NCBI GenBank assembly: GCA_024291935.2
Contig: CM044316.1
Coordinates: 72,556,501-72,620,500, forward strand
Source of the DNA: Okapia johnstoni
Lineage: Eukaryota > Chordata > Mammalia > Artiodactyla > Giraffidae
Length of the DNA: 64,000 nt
Direction of reading: 5' to 3'
The position numbers and the translations under genes were made by a program. Under the pieces are notes generated by a model. It was not told where the DNA came from, did no database searches, and saw only the letters and a program-made list of their open reading frames with translations. This document shows positions 11,285-23,032 of this stretch, piece after piece. Numbering within the stretch: position 1 is the stretch's first letter; each line of letters opens with the position of its first letter.

Positions 11285-12920
11285 ATATCCTGTCGTTTAC
11301 AATTTCCCTAAAAAGAGCAAGCAGGAAGACAGCTACGAAGACCTCACCTGGAGCATTCTAGCAAAGGGAAAAAGTCAAGTTATGAGAAGCAAATGGAAGA
11401 TTCCTAAGTTGCAAAGCCTTAGCTCACTTGCTCTGGCCCTCTCATTGCACAGTTGAGGTGGCTAAAACCCAGTGAAGTAAAGTTACTTGAGACAGGAGTA
11501 AGAAGTGAGAAGGACAGAAATAATGCAGGATACAAGCCGCTAATCTTCCATATAAGTATTTTTATTTTTAACACAACATTATATTGTTTTCCATTTTTTG
11601 AACAATTTCTTATTGCACAATAATGTATAGTCAAAGGGGAACAACTTAAAATCCATTAATATTTCTTTGTTTAAATATGTTCCAGCTGCTATGAATGCCA
11701 GGAAGACCTCGAGGTCATTTATCAGGCCAGGTTATTAATGTGTTTTCAAGATCCCTAGGGTCACTTGACCTTCATCACTGTACCTCGTGAGGCAGATAAA
11801 GCTGCTACTAATGGGCTTATAAAACACAAATGGTCATGCACTATTGCTTAATAATTTATAACCTTAACTGGAAAGTAAGTCTTCAATAAACTTTAATTAT
11901 GATTACTAATTTGCAAAGTTTTTACAAGTTGGAGAGCACCCAGATACAAATAGATGAGCATCTAGAGTGTAGTCTTTTATTCCACAGAGTAATAGAGGTT
12001 TGGAGCAAATGATTGTCACTTAGAGAGCCTGAGCTGCTTGTCTTTCTTTTTAAAAACTGGGTGATTGAACTTTTAATCTTTCTATGAAACTGGCTTCCTC
12101 TGAGCTGTCAAATAAAAGTATAGAGTAATCGGGAGATTACGAATCAACCAGGTAGAAGAACCCAAAATATGAGTGTGTTTGGCTTTTTGAGAGAGTTTTC
12201 AGTCAAAAACTGACTTGTATATATTATTTGCTCTATTCATTTCCAATAAGAATTCTGAAGATTATCCTTTTTAATATCAAAATTCATGAATTCATGAACA
12301 GAAGAACTAGTTTTAATAGCTTTACTGATGCCTTTCAGCCTCTCTTTCTGGACATAAGTTAATGTTTGAGGTGCTCTGAAGTACTCTGCTTCCTGTTTAA
12401 GCATGTAAAAGTTTCTCATCAGTTAAGTAGGATATGAGCACTGATACTGCACGTTTCTCTGACCCATTGGAAAACCCAGCTTATCCCAGGCAGGCTGGTG
12501 CTCAGGGCCTGGACCCCAAGCATCTGAATCTTTTATGGCATATTATTAGCAGCTAATTAGAGCGGATTTTGTTTTTAGTCGTGGAAGGCACTAGAAAGCT
12601 ATTCTCTACCTTTCATTTGAGGTTATATATGTAGAAACTGCAGCTTTGTTCTAAAGCAGATGCTCCTGGAAAAATAAAGCTTCATGCAGTGACTGAATAT
12701 ATTCTTTTAGGTTTCATTTCCAGGACTGCATTATAAGGGGTCTCCATTTAAGCTACTTGTGCCTTCCTGCCTGCAGCTGACATACACCCCAGTAATGGCA
12801 ATCCTGACAAAGTCAGTTGTGCCTTGGGTATAAGGCATGATAAGGGACCAGCAGAAGAGATATATGGGAAGGTGATGGGGCAAATGTTGGAGTCCCTGAA
12901 ACAGAGTTCATCAGGAGTAC
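11285..12920. other. Unique-looking sequence
   Basis: No repeat family, exon or RNA gene is recognised over 1.6 kb. Frames of 60-83 codons show no domain. Confidence 0.35.
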
Positions 12921-13276
12921 TGTATTGGTCTTTTAGAGTTGTCATAAGAAAAGTATCACAGACTGGGTGGCTTAAACAGCAGATGATTTGTTTTCTCACA
13001 ATCTGGAGACTGGAAATCCAAGATCAAGGTACTGTCATCATTGGTTTCTGGCAAGTTCTGTCTTCCCGGCTTTCAGACAGGTGCTCTGTACATACACACC
13101 CCTGGGTGTCTCTCTCTCTCTCTTCTTTTAAGGACACCAATCCTATTGGATTAGGCCCCACCTCTATGATGTCATTTAACCTTAGTTATCTCTTTAAAGT
13201 GTCTACCTCCAAATATAATCATATTAGTACTTCAATATACAGATTTTGTGGGAAGATACAATTTGGGCTATAAACA
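12921..13276 (-). mobile_element. MLT1-type solo LTR (ERVL-MaLR)
   Basis: Starting near TGTATTGGTC, the landmarks CACAGACTGGGTGGCTTAAA, then GAAATCCAAGATCAAGGTAC, then GGCCCCACCTCTATGATG match an MLT1A-like LTR in reverse. A 149-codon plus-strand frame across it is antisense to the LTR and not a gene. No internal region adjoins it. Confidence 0.8.
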
Positions 13277-13396
13277 GGGCCAATATTCCCTCATGTTTTA
13301 CCAATAGTTGCCATGTCTTTGTCAAACAATTGTCATTTAGTTCATAGGTAAAATTAGACTTGCATATTGTGTTGAAAAGATAAGCCTGAAGAATAC

Positions 13397-13602
13397 TCTT
13401 TTTTTTAACTTTATTTTGTTATAAGGGTATAGCTGATTAACAATGTTGTGATAATTTCAAGTGAACACCAAAGGGACTCAGCCATATATATATTCAGGTG
13501 TCCATTCTCCCCCAGACTCCCCTCCCATACAGGCTGCCACATAACATTGAGCATAGTTACATGTGCTATACAGTAGGTCCTTGTCAGTTTTCCATTTTAA
13601 AG
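13397..13602 (-). mobile_element. L1 3' UTR fragment
   Basis: T-rich start, then GATTAACAATGTTGTGATAA, CACCAAAGGGACTCAGCCAT and TACATGTGCTATACAGTAGG match a mammalian L1 3' end in reverse. The same 3' UTR type is seen at 51363. Confidence 0.8.
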
Positions 13603-14334
13603 ATGAGAGATAATCTTAATGGAGAACTAAAGCCAGGTAGCCTCAGGAAAATTCAGGGAAATCTTTAGGGATGAAGAAATTCTGTTTAAATCAGAAATCC
13701 TACAAGTCAGGAAGAAGACAGTGAGTGTTACCAAGGGACCCAGTTGGTGGCGGTAAGCAGTCCAGAGTAACTACTCAGAGTGTGATCCATTATTCATCTA
13801 GTTCATCATGATGCTTCTCTCCTACTTGCCCCAAGCTAAGATATATGTCAATATCAAATGAGGCCTTTTCATTGACATCAAGCTTTGTGGGTAACTGATA
13901 ACCTCATTGAGGGTGAATTTAGGACTTAGTGCTTTATCTTAGAAATAGGTGGTGGGAAATTAATGTCTCCCTTACAATATGTGGCAGCTAATTTACATGA
14001 ATCATTATAGCACACTGAGCATGCTCTCTACAGTCAAGATGTTAGATGCTGCTAATCAGTCTCTTGACATTTGAGAGATGAAGGCAGTCAATCTATATTT
14101 GATGATGGTGACTTCAGACATAAGTAAGGCAAGGCATTTGTGTTTTCATTTAGATTTTAAAAATCCTGAAATTAGGCTATAGAAGTGTCTCCTTTTGAAA
14201 TAATAAAGGCCTACGTATGTGACACATATGGCATGTTCCTTCAAAGATCTTTCAAAGCAAACCTGTTTCTGGAGGCTCATCATTTTCTTAGGAAAACACT
14301 CAGAAATAAAACTTCAGTCAAGAATTTGTTCTTT
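13603..14334. other. Unique-looking sequence
   Basis: No repeat or gene is recognised. Confidence 0.3.
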
Positions 14335-15060
14335 GTTTTAACAAATATTTGTCAAAGTGCCCGCTGTTTGTCAGGCACTGTGCCTGGTGCTGAAGAGATC
14401 AGGTAGACACGTTGATTATTCTTGGAGCTTACATTCTCATGTGGGAATAAATATAGACCAAACAAATAAATACACAAAAGAAAGACCCTTGCAGATATTT
14501 AAAACAGGATGCTTTGAAAGGTGGTAAAGGGATATATATTGAGGAGGAATTGCTTATAGCATAAGCCATGCACTGATCAGGGCAAAAGCTTGGTAGACCC
14601 AGAGACCCACAGATGAGAAGTTTCTATCTATGGCTGAAAAGAGTTTGGTTTGTTTAAAATACTGGAAGAAGGCCATTGTTGCTGGAGCATAGAGGGTAAC
14701 AAGAGAGAGTGGTATACTGATGTGGCTGGAACCAACTGTGTAGAACTTTGGAGAAGTGGGGAGTTCAGATTTTGATTTGAGTACTTTGGGAAACCACAAG
14801 ATATTTTTGAAGTACTATTGATACTTTGCTTTAAGGAGACCAAAGTGAAAGCGGCAAGACATGTGGAAGGCTTTTTCAAGAGTCCAAGATTAGAGATGAG
14901 AATGGTTGTATTGAAAATTGTAAAATCATAGATTTGGGTTCCATCTGGATTATGTTTGGGTTCATGGTGGTAGCTTTAAAACTGGAGAAGTCAGAGAGAA
15001 GCAGGTATGGAGAGAGTGGAGGGAAGGAGTGGAAACCAGGATTTATGTTTTCCTTTACAG
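14335..15060 (-). mobile_element. L2 LINE, 3' region
   Basis: AACAAATATTTGTCAAAGTG, GGCACTGTGCCTGGTGCTGA and GAGCTTACATTCTCATGTGG are the reverse complement of the L2 3' end. Farther in, GAAGGCCATTGTTGCTGGAG and following text still track L2. Short minus-strand frames of about 80 codons show no conserved domain. Confidence 0.7.
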
Positions 15061-15134
15061 AAGCTATTCCTCTATATAGCCTGCCCTAAATTTTGACATT
15101 TTAAAAAATCTTGAGCTTTTAAAACTGATTGAAT

Positions 15135-15310
15135 GGATGTTAGTCACGCAGTTGTGTCCAACTCTTTGCCACCCCACAGACAGTAGCCCACCAGGCTCTC
15201 TGTCCATGGAATTCTGTAGGCAAGAATACTGGAGTGGGTTGCCATTCCCATCTCCAAGGGATCTTCCTGACCCAGGGATCAAACCATTCTTTACCATCTG
15301 AGTCACAATT
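15135..15310 (-). mobile_element. Bov-tA SINE with internal deletion
   Basis: The Bov-A body is clear (CAAGAATACTGGAGTGGGTT), but the head lacks the expected CTCCTGCATT segment: GATCAAACC runs straight into ATTCTTTACCATCTGAG. No certain TSD. Confidence 0.88.
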
Positions 15311-15479
15311 AGTGCTAATCCATACTCTTGTTTTTATAGATAATTTAAATTTATTAGCTTTCATCAGATGTTTTATCCTTCCTGTACACTGTAAGATCAT
15401 TTTGTGAAAATACCCACTGCCACCCTAGTCATCTCCCAACATAAAGGGATAAACAATTTCCATTGAAAGTCCAATTAGA

Positions 15480-15776
15480 ATGAAATTAAGATTATTTATT
15501 AATTTGGGGAAATTTAATCTTTTTCATATATTTTCTTCCCATCTGTGAACATGGCGTATTATTCCATAAGTTCATAAATTTTAATAATTTTCTTCATATA
15601 GGATTTTTGCTTTTCTTGTTAAATTTATTCCCACATATTTCTACTATTTATTGCTATTTTGAATTTTTTTTTTACTGAATACCATTTTCTTTCTTTAGGT
15701 TATTTATAGCTGAAACAGAAAACACTAATTTTTTTTTTTTTTTTGTAATTTCAAAATTTGGTAAATTTCATTCCAC
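15480..15776 (-). mobile_element. L1 ORF2-region fragment (old)
   Basis: TTAAATTTATTCCCACATAT and the preceding text about a TTCATATAGG run match L1 ORF2 sequence read in reverse. A T-run (15730-15744) precedes the SINE. It probably continues beyond the SINE at 16490. Confidence 0.55.
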
Positions 15777-15998
15777 GGGGCTTCCCAGATGGCTCAGTGG
15801 TAAAGAATCCACCTGCCAATGCTAGAGACAGAGAGATGCTGGTTTGATCCCTGGGTCGGGAAGATCCTTTAGAGGAGGGCAAGGCAGCCTATACCAGTAT
15901 TCTTACCAGGAGAATTCCTCAGACAGAGGAGACTGGTAGGCCACAGTCCATGGGGTCGCAAAGAATCAGACATGACTGAGCGGCTAACACTTTCACAT
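15777..15998 (+). mobile_element. Bov-tA SINE
   Basis: The full order is present: head GGGGCTTCCCAGATGGCTCA, B-box region GGTTTGATCCCTGGGTC, Bov-A body, and end GACTGAGCGGCTAACACTTT. It interrupts an antisense L1 region. TSD unclear. Confidence 0.93.
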
Positions 15999-16489
15999 TA
16001 CAAGTTCTAGAAGAACTCAGGAAGACCACGATTCTCTATCCTTAGGTTTTCCATCCTGATTCTTTGGCTGCCAGCTACTTCGGTGAGTTCAAATTTTCAT
16101 GAAGAGATGATCTCTTTTGGAGATAAATCCCTTTTGACATATTCTCTTCACAGAAAAAAAGAGAAAAGTATCCAGGTCATAAGTCATCAAAAAATCATCA
16201 TGCTATTTGTCTTACTCTATGGCTTCCTTCATGTGAAAGGAAATATTGGTGGGCTTCTACTGCACCTATCATGAAGTATGATGGATTTAAAAGAATTGAA
16301 TATGAAAATTTTATAAAGTTTCCATTTAGTGATTTATGAAAACTTCCACAAACCATGTCAGAATCTTGCTTGAAAGATTTTCTGATAGGCGAAAAATTGT
16401 ACTTGATATTTTATTTTAAGTGGTTAATTTTGCAGGCTTGGGTACAAATGTGAATGTATTTATCACTTTTTTCCCCCTAAATTACTTGT

Positions 16490-17135
16490 GCTTTTTGGCA
16501 TTAAGAAAATGCCATTTTCTACTCTCAGGTCAAAAAGATATTCTGTTTTCTTCCACACATTTTCAGTTTTTCACATTTAGATCTTTCATCACTTGAAATT
16601 TATTTTTGTATTTTTCTTGTAGAATGAAGTAGGGGTCTAATTTTATTTTCCCCCGACAGGACTTATTGTAGGATATGTCTCTTTTCCTAATGATACATAT
16701 CATCCATTCCTCTGGATAAAACGGTCCATCCTCTGGGCTCTGTATTCTGTTCTGTTGGCTCATTTCCTATTTCTATGCCAATACCACATCATCCAAATTA
16801 CTGTAGCTTTATACTATCTTCCTATTTAGGATAAGACTCTCACTTCTTTTCCTTCATTATAAGGCCCACAGGTTTTTTGCCTTCAAAATTGTCTGTTTTA
16901 TTTATCAACTATTACCATACCTTCTACTTTTCCTTTCCCCCTCTGGGAATATCTTCTATGTCTGTGAGTCTATTTCTGTTTTATATGTACATTAACTTTT
17001 GTTATTTTTTAGGTTCTACATATAAGTGATATGATATAGTATTTGTCTTTCTCTGACTTATTTCACTAAGTGTAATATTCTCTAGGTCCTTCCATGTTGC
17101 TGCAAATGGCAGTGTTTCATTCTTTTTCTGTCATT
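16490..17135 (-). mobile_element. L1 fragments (ORF2 end and 3' region)
   Basis: GAATGAAGTAGGGGTCTAAT, GCTCTGTATTCTGTTCTGTT and TGCCAATACCACATCATCCA resemble L1 ORF2 in reverse. From about 16960, TCTGTGAGTCTATTTCTGTT and TTCCATGTTGCTGCAAATGG match an L1 segment nearer the 3' end. These may be two separate or rearranged pieces. Confidence 0.65.
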
Positions 17136-17164
17136 GTTGAAGCAAGCTGACCTAAATTGTTTGA

Positions 17165-17390
17165 AATCACCACTCATCACTTTTTTAACCTCTTTAAGAT
17201 TTTTTTTGTCTGTAAATGGGAAAAATAAAAGTACCATTTTCATGGAGATGGATGGTAATGCATTTAAAGTTTCTCAACCATTTGAAATATCAATTCCCTA
17301 ATCTGTAATAATACATTATTTATTAGGATTGAATGGGCTAATATATCAGTGTAACACAGTACCAGCACATAAACAGGCACTACTTTTCTA
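17165..17390 (+). mobile_element. MIR SINE
   Basis: CTCTTTAAGATTTTTTTTGT with CTGTAAATGGGAAAAATAAA, then TTAGGATTGAATGGGCTAAT and ACAGTACCAGCACATAAACA follow the MIR core and 3' end in plus orientation. Confidence 0.6.
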
Positions 17391-17437
17391 AAAGTCACAA
17401 ACCAGAGCATGGGGTTGGGAAAACTAAAGACATGTGT

Positions 17438-17676
17438 AAGGGTTGTATGTGGGGCTTCCCAGGTGGCTCAGTGGTAAAGAGTCTGCCTGCAATACAGGAG
17501 ATGTAGAGATGTGGGTTCGATTCCTGGTCCGAGAAGATCCCCTGGAGGAGGAAATGGCAACCTGCTCCAGTATTCTTGCCTGGAGAATGCCATGACAGAG
17601 GAGCCTGGAAGGCTACAGTCCATGGGGTCTCAAAGAGTTAAACACGACTGAGAACATACACACAAGGGTTGTATGT
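17438..17676 (+). mobile_element. Bov-tA SINE with perfect 13-bp TSD
   Basis: AAGGGTTGTATGT occurs at 17438-17450 and 17664-17676 without mismatch. The body has a well kept tRNA head: A-box-like TGGCTCAGTGG (17464-17474) and B box GGTTCGATTCC (17514-17524), then the Bov-A body. It is one of the better preserved SINEs in the window. Confidence 0.96.
17464..17524 (+). promoter_or_regulatory. Internal RNA polymerase III promoter (A and B boxes) of SINE
   Basis: TGGCTCAGTGG and GGTTCGATTCC match the A-box and B-box consensus of tRNA genes, 39 bp apart. They would serve type-2 pol III promoter function if the copy were transcribed. Activity is not shown. Confidence 0.6.
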
Positions 17677-17819
17677 AGGCAACATAATATGGCAGACTGT
17701 TGATGCAGAAAAGTGGAAAGACATGAATTAGAAAGAAATACAGGGTCAGAAAACAAATTATCCAAAGCTAGGGAGTTTAAAGAATAGAAAAAAATTTTAG
17801 TAAATATTTGGCATTTGCT

Positions 17820-17945
17820 TTACATGTACCATTCATTTATTCCTCTGCTGACCTGGAGAGGTAATGATGATTATACGCATTATACTTATGACGTTGAGCA
17901 ACTTAAGTCATTCAGATAATAAGCGTGAGGCAGCTGGAATCCTTT
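17820..17945 (-). mobile_element. Possible MIR fragment
   Basis: Text such as GAGAGGTAATGATGATTATA and TTGAGCAACTTAAGTCATTC resembles MIR in reverse but is diverged. Confidence 0.45.
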
Positions 17946-18270
17946 ATCTGAGACATACTCCCACTTGCCTCCTCCAGCCAGCTCAGAGCCGTCCAAGCTG
18001 CAAGCTCAGGTGACTCCAGCCAATCAGCAACTCTCACAGGCCTTGCTTTTTTAATGTGGGAGAGAAATGATGGTCTGGCTTTGAAAGTCCTGTCTACCAC
18101 TTCCTGTCCTCCTTTCAGGGACCAGGTTTTGACCAGGGTGCCTCTGACTCCCTGTTTAGCAGAACTTCCTCTCAGAGCCTGACTTTGGTCTCTCATCTTT
18201 ATTATTTTTCTTTAAAGATAATATTCTTGAAAAGGATGTGCAATACAGTTTTCCCCCCACCTCTTCATTC
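17946..18270. other. Sequence with no recognised feature
   Basis: Nothing is recognised. The stretch is slightly less AT-rich than its surroundings. A 94-codon minus frame (17912-18196) lacks a known domain. Confidence 0.3.
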
Positions 18271-18516
18271 CTATACCCTGTCTTCTTTGTGCTCAGTTGT
18301 TTCAGTCATGTCTGATTCTTTGCGACCCCATGGACTATAGCCCTCCAGGTTCCTCTGTCCATGGGGTTTCTCCAGGCAAGAATACTGGAGTGGGTTGCCA
18401 TGTCCTCCTCCAGGGGATCTTCCTGACCTAGGGATCAAATCCGTGTTTCTTACGTCTCCTGCATTGGCAGGCAGGTTCTTTACCACTAGCTCCACCAGGG
18501 AAGCCCTATATCCTGT
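18271..18516 (-). mobile_element. Bov-tA SINE with near-perfect 11-bp TSD
   Basis: CTATACCCTGT (18271-18281) and CTATATCCTGT (18506-18516) flank a complete reverse Bov-tA: Bov-A body, then head ending CTCCACCAGGGAAGCC. One mismatch in the duplication. Confidence 0.93.
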
Positions 18517-19034
18517 ATTTTTTAAAACTGTTTTTTTTTTTTTCAACCGATATAAAAATCATTCATATTTAAACATTACAAAAATTCTATTTCAGAAAGT
18601 GACTCAATAACAAAATGGTGTAAAATCTACTAAATAAGTTTTTGACGGCTTACATGCTTTTATTCACATCCAGACTTAAAGGAAAAGCATTACTAGAGTT
18701 ATGGGGCCCTTACATATTGTGTTTTAAATCACAAGGAAGAGGATTATGATTTGCAATCCACAGCTCTCTTTAGGAGTAAAGGATTTATCAGTTCAGCTGC
18801 TGGGAGTGTCACCTGCATATAGGGTCACCCTCAGCTGTCAGTCCTCCTCAATCAAGTTTACACCCTGTTCCTAGGGCAACTCAAAGCAAATGACTTATAG
18901 ATCAATATGGGGTACTCAGCAGGGTCAGTCCAGCTTCATAATTCCTCACGTGGTCAACCAAGGCATTCCGCTGAGACCACATTAAATTTTCACTTCTCTC
19001 TCCTGCTTTCCTCCCTTTCCGTTCTCAGTGCTGA

Positions 19035-19266
19035 ATGCAAGGGTTGTTGTTTAGTTGCTAAGTCATGTCCCAACTCTTTTTTGACCTCGTGGATTATAGC
19101 CCACCAGGCTCCTCTGTCCATGGGATCCTCCAGGCAAGAATACTGGAGTGGGTTGCCATTTCCTTCTCCAGGGCATCTTCCTGAGCCAGGGATCAAACCC
19201 ATGTCTCCTGCATTGACAGGTGGATTCTTTACCACTGAGCCACCAGGGAAGTCCATTGCATGCAAG
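19035..19266 (-). mobile_element. Bov-tA SINE with 7-bp TSD
   Basis: ATGCAAG at 19035-19041 and 19260-19266 flanks a complete reverse Bov-tA ending in the head CCACCAGGGAAGTCC. It interrupts the LTR-like sequence, since coding-like text on either side reads on across it. Confidence 0.92.
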
Positions 19267-19949
19267 AGTACTCCCTAATAAACCTCCCAGCTTCTAATCT
19301 CTGCCTCAGAATTGGCTTCTGGGGAAAACCTACCTGTGGCAGATGGTACCAGAGTGATCCAAGAGAGCAAACGTAAGAATGGGATATTGAGGTTATTTCA
19401 CTCACCCTCAGTTGGTCCTGGCAACTCCAAAACTGATGACAGCTGAAGCATAAATAGTCCGTGGAATGTGATGGAAAACAGTGCAATTGTTAGAACTTTC
19501 CCTAGAGGTAAATTGGAGTGGTATAGCACTGGAAGAAAATGCATTAGTTCAAGAGATGTTTCCAGTATTTGAGAAATGTGGGAAAATAGTAACCATAAGG
19601 AAAATGGAATTGGATGGCCATTGTTAGCTTCAACTGATGTTCAGAAAGGAAATAACAGAAAGCTGAGAACATTTAATAGGCAGTTAAAGTGTGAAACAGA
19701 TGGTCTCCTTGGTAGCCTACACAGCAACGCTCCAAGCAGAAGAGCAGAGAAAGCCCCACCCCGCCGTGACAGTAGTGGAGCTCCGAAGTGGGTTAGGTGC
19801 CCAGCCAAAGTGATCTGCTATGGTAGGATCTCAAAACGAGAGGCAAAGTGGTGATAAAAATTTTGTGGACCCAACTGTTGCAATGAGTGTCAAGGTTAGA
19901 GGAGTGGCCACAGGATGCTGACCTGTAGAGAGTTTTGGAGGTAGTTAAC

Positions 19950-20206
19950 AGAAGATGGTGACCCTAAAGGCTAACTGGCGGCTCACTGGCAAATAACCCA
20001 TCTGCCAAGCAGGAGGCCCTGGTTTGATCTCTGGGTTGGGAAGATCCCCTGGAGAAGGAAACGGCTACCCACTCCAGTATTCTTGCCTGGGGAATTCCAT
20101 GGACAGAGGAGCCTGGTGGGCTACAGTCCGTGGGGTTGCAAAGAGTCAGACATGACTTAGTGACTAAACAGCAACAACAACAGTAGAAGATGGTGGCACT
20201 AAAGGC
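19950..20206 (+). mobile_element. Bov-tA SINE with 22-bp TSD
   Basis: AGAAGATGGTGACCCTAAAG plus GC (19950-19971) recurs as AGAAGATGGTGGCACTAAAG plus GC (20185-20206): 20 of 22 match. Between them is a plus-strand Bov-tA whose head is worn (GGCGGCTCACTGGCAAATAA) and whose tail is CAACAACAACAG. Confidence 0.93.
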
Positions 20207-20480
20207 CAAATCAAAGGGCATCAAAAAAGGAATCTGAATCTGTACTATCAAAAACCAACTTTAAAGAATTAAAGAAGAGGGTTTTTGCTTGTTTGTTTTT
20301 GTTATTTGTTTTTGAGGAAAGAAATGTTTATTGCAAGGGCCGAGCAAGGAGAATGGGATGGGGGTGAGGTGAGGGTGGTGAGGATGGGGGTAGTAAGGAG
20401 AAATGGAAGGGTGGTGGCACAAGCTCAAAAGTCCTGAACTCCAAGGAAAGGCATCTTCTTGAAGACAAAACTACTAGTCA

Positions 20481-21658
20481 GATACCATACCTTTCATTCT
20501 AATCAGAGCAGAAAAACTATTCTCCGTGATTCTTCGGTAATTGTCAGCACATACAGCGTCACTGTTTTCCCCTTTGGCAGCCCTAAAAGAATGTTTCTTT
20601 AGAAAATTCTTTCTGAGGTGCAGCCTGGAGGTTTATTTTAGATGTGACCATCTGTGTGAGGTGCAAGGGTTATTTTAAAAGGAGCTCTTTCATTTGTCTT
20701 TGTGGGAGAGAGTTTGCCCCTATCAAAATGACATCATGTTAGTGGGGCACCTGTGAAACGATGCAGGCGTTGGCTCAAGTACAAAAGACTTTGTTTTCCT
20801 TTTTCTTTCCTATGGTAGTTAACTTGATTTCTTCTCTCCATAAATTCTTTAATTGGTTTAATAAAGTACACAGCAAACTGAGTGCCCTTGTCTATTAGTT
20901 CCATTGTAGACACTTATGTAGTGAAGTTTAAGTAACTGAAACATTGTATTTTGCGTAAAAAGGAAAATTTAAAGGTTTCAAAACAGCTAGAAAATACTTA
21001 AAAGAAGCATTTTAAAGCAGTAGGGTTTTCTTTGATAATAATTCTCACATTCATGTTAGTTGCTCTTAAATAAAACCTCCCCTGGCATTCTGTAGGCAAT
21101 AAAAAAGGCATAAACCCTCTTATTTTTATTTATGTAGCATGTGAAGTTTTACTAGTGGGAGTGTTAAGCTAAATTTTTTTTTTTTAAGACAGAAACAAGA
21201 GATTTAATATTGACTGTTGCTGTGCCCTATTGCTAACCCGACAGCTGGGGATTGCCCCAAATTGATGTAAGTTTGTAGCATTTTCCAGGAAAGGATTAAT
21301 TTTTCTTTTGAAAGAAGACCTGATGTTATGAGAGAAGTAGGGCAGAAGTTCAGAATTTCAGATTACCTACAGATTCATCACTGACCATTCAAATGACTTC
21401 AGATGTTTAAGCTATCGTTAAGAGAGAAAATTTACCAGGTGAAGGGGAAAAGAGGAGAAATAGTGTAACCAGAGCCTGGTTGACTTTACTGTGGATGAGA
21501 GCTGCCTATAGGAACTGTGGTCTAGGGGGGCAGAACTACTGCAAGGACCATGGCATTGAAGTAGAAAGAGTTGGGGAAGAAACAGGCTCACTATCCTGAC
21601 ACCCCTCTCACTTACTGTCTGAAATTCCAGAAGCCAGAGGCAAGAGAGCCTGGGTGAT
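20481..21658. other. Unique-looking sequence
   Basis: No repeat family or exon is recognised. There is a T-run at 21173-21185. Confidence 0.35.
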
Positions 21659-22037
21659 GCTGTTATGCTGGTCCCATTTGTTGCTGTTGTTCAGTAGCTT
21701 AGTCACGTCCAACTCTTGGCAACCGCATGGACTCCAGCATGCCAGGTTTCCCTGTCCTTCACCATCTCCCAGAGCTTGCTCAAACTCATGTCCATTGAGT
21801 TGGTGATGCCATCCAACCATCATCTCATTCTCTATCATCCCCTTCTCCTCCTGCCTTCAATCTTTCCCAGCATCAGGGTCTTTTCCAATGAGTCGGCTCT
21901 TCACATCAGCTGGCCAAAGTATTGGAGCTTCACCTTCAGCATTAGTCCTTCCAATGAATATTCAGGATTGATTTCCTTTAGGAATGACTGGTTTGATCTC
22001 CCAAACAGCCCAAGGGACCGCTGTATGGTGGTCACAT
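21659..22037 (-). mobile_element. BovB LINE, 3' end only, with degraded TSD
   Basis: The body (21678-22019) is the reverse complement of the BovB 3' end, with landmarks TCCAACTCTTGGCAACCGCA, GGTGATGCCATCCAACCATC and GGCCAAAGTATTGGAGCTTC. GCTGTTATGCTGGTCCCAT (21659-21677) and GCTGTATGGTGGTCACAT (22020-22037) match with one indel and two mismatches. Strong 5' truncation: only about 340 bp remain. Confidence 0.92.
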
Positions 22038-22083
22038 ACAGTGCAGAAAATGGCTGTTGGAAGTGGGTGGTCATAGTTCCTTA

Positions 22084-22600
22084 TGTATTAGTTTTTCTGT
22101 TGCTGATACAACAAGTTACCACAAACCTAGTAGCTTAGAACCACATAAAAGCATTACCTAATAGTTTATGAAGTCAGAAGTCTATAATAGGTCTCACAAG
22201 GCTAAAATCACAGTGAGTCTATGTTCTTTAAGGAGGTTCTAGGGGAGAATTCATTTCTCAGTCCAGCTTCTAGAGCCTGTCTGTAATCCTTGGTTCATGA
22301 CTGTTTCCTCCATCTTCAAAGCCAGCAATATCAGGCTGAATTCTTATGTTCCATATGTTTTACTCTCCCCTTTTCTGCCTCTCTCTTTTACTTACAGCAA
22401 CTCTTGAAATTGCATTGAGCTCACCTAGATAGTTCAGGAGATTTTCCCCACTGCAAGGTCATTGGATCAACAACCTTAATTCTCCTTTGCCTGTGGTGTC
22501 AAGGGAGCTTAGATTAGCTGATGAAGCACTTGTGGTAGCTGCCTCTGAAGTTAGGACTTTTCATATTTTCCTAACTGACAACTTCTGGACTGTCGCTCTT
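22084..22600 (-). mobile_element. MLT1-type LTR (older subfamily)
   Basis: The start TGTATTAGTTTTTCTGTTGC is an MLT1 reverse end. Farther on, AAGTCAGAAGTCTATAATAG, GAAATTGCATTGAGCTCACC and CAACCTTAATTCTCCTTTGC follow MLT1 order. No internal retroviral sequence adjoins it. Confidence 0.75.
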
Positions 22601-22825
22601 CCATTAGAGCAACTGATTGCTTCAGAATGAAGCTCAGCTAACTAGCATGTGTATACTATCACACTGTATACGTTGAAGTAGTTGAAACTTTATGATAGAC
22701 ATCATAGAAATCAGTAGTGAAACTTTGAAGGCCCACTGAAGACAATTGGAGAGTTGACTTATTTGTTGATCAAAAGAAAAGAATTTATAGCCTTTGAAAT
22801 TGAGTTTCCTGGCCTGATGTAGGTT

Positions 22826-23032
22826 TGTGTGTGCACTAAGTCACTTCAGTCATTTCCAACTCTTTGTGACCCCATGGAGTGTAGCCCACTGGGCTCCTTT
22901 GTCCATGGAATTCTCCGGGCAATAATACTAGAGTGGGTTGCCATGCCATCCTCCAGGGGATCTTCCTGACCCAGGGATCAAACCTGGTCTCCTGCGTTGC
23001 AGGCAGATTCTTTACTGACTGACCTGTGGTAT
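22826..23032 (-). mobile_element. Bov-tA SINE, head truncated against BovB
   Basis: A reverse Bov-A body runs to TTCTTTACTGACTGA, where the rest of the tRNA head (the expected GGGAAGCC end) is missing. BovB sequence begins within about 15 bp. No TSD is seen for either element at this junction. Confidence 0.85.

Larger units (their letters stand above)
18780..20480. mobile_element. Probable LTR-retrotransposon remnant, split by two SINEs
   Basis: Three blocks look related to one old retroelement but I cannot name it. 18800-19030 holds GGTCACCCTCAGCTGTCAGT. 19267-19345 has CCCTAATAAACCTCCCAGCT followed by CTTCTGGGGAAAACCTACCT, the style of an LTR polyadenylation region. 20310-20450 has TTTATTGCAAGGGCCGAGCA. 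No retroviral protein domain is recognised. Assignment is inference from phrase style only. Confidence 0.35.

Noticed and set aside
12824..13273. 149-codon plus-strand open frame
   Set aside because: It runs antisense through the MLT1 LTR and has no recognisable domain.
20340..20420. G-rich run as a possible G-quadruplex promoter element
   Set aside because: The G runs are irregular, mixed with GA/GT text, and lie in a probable LTR remnant. Nothing supports a promoter.
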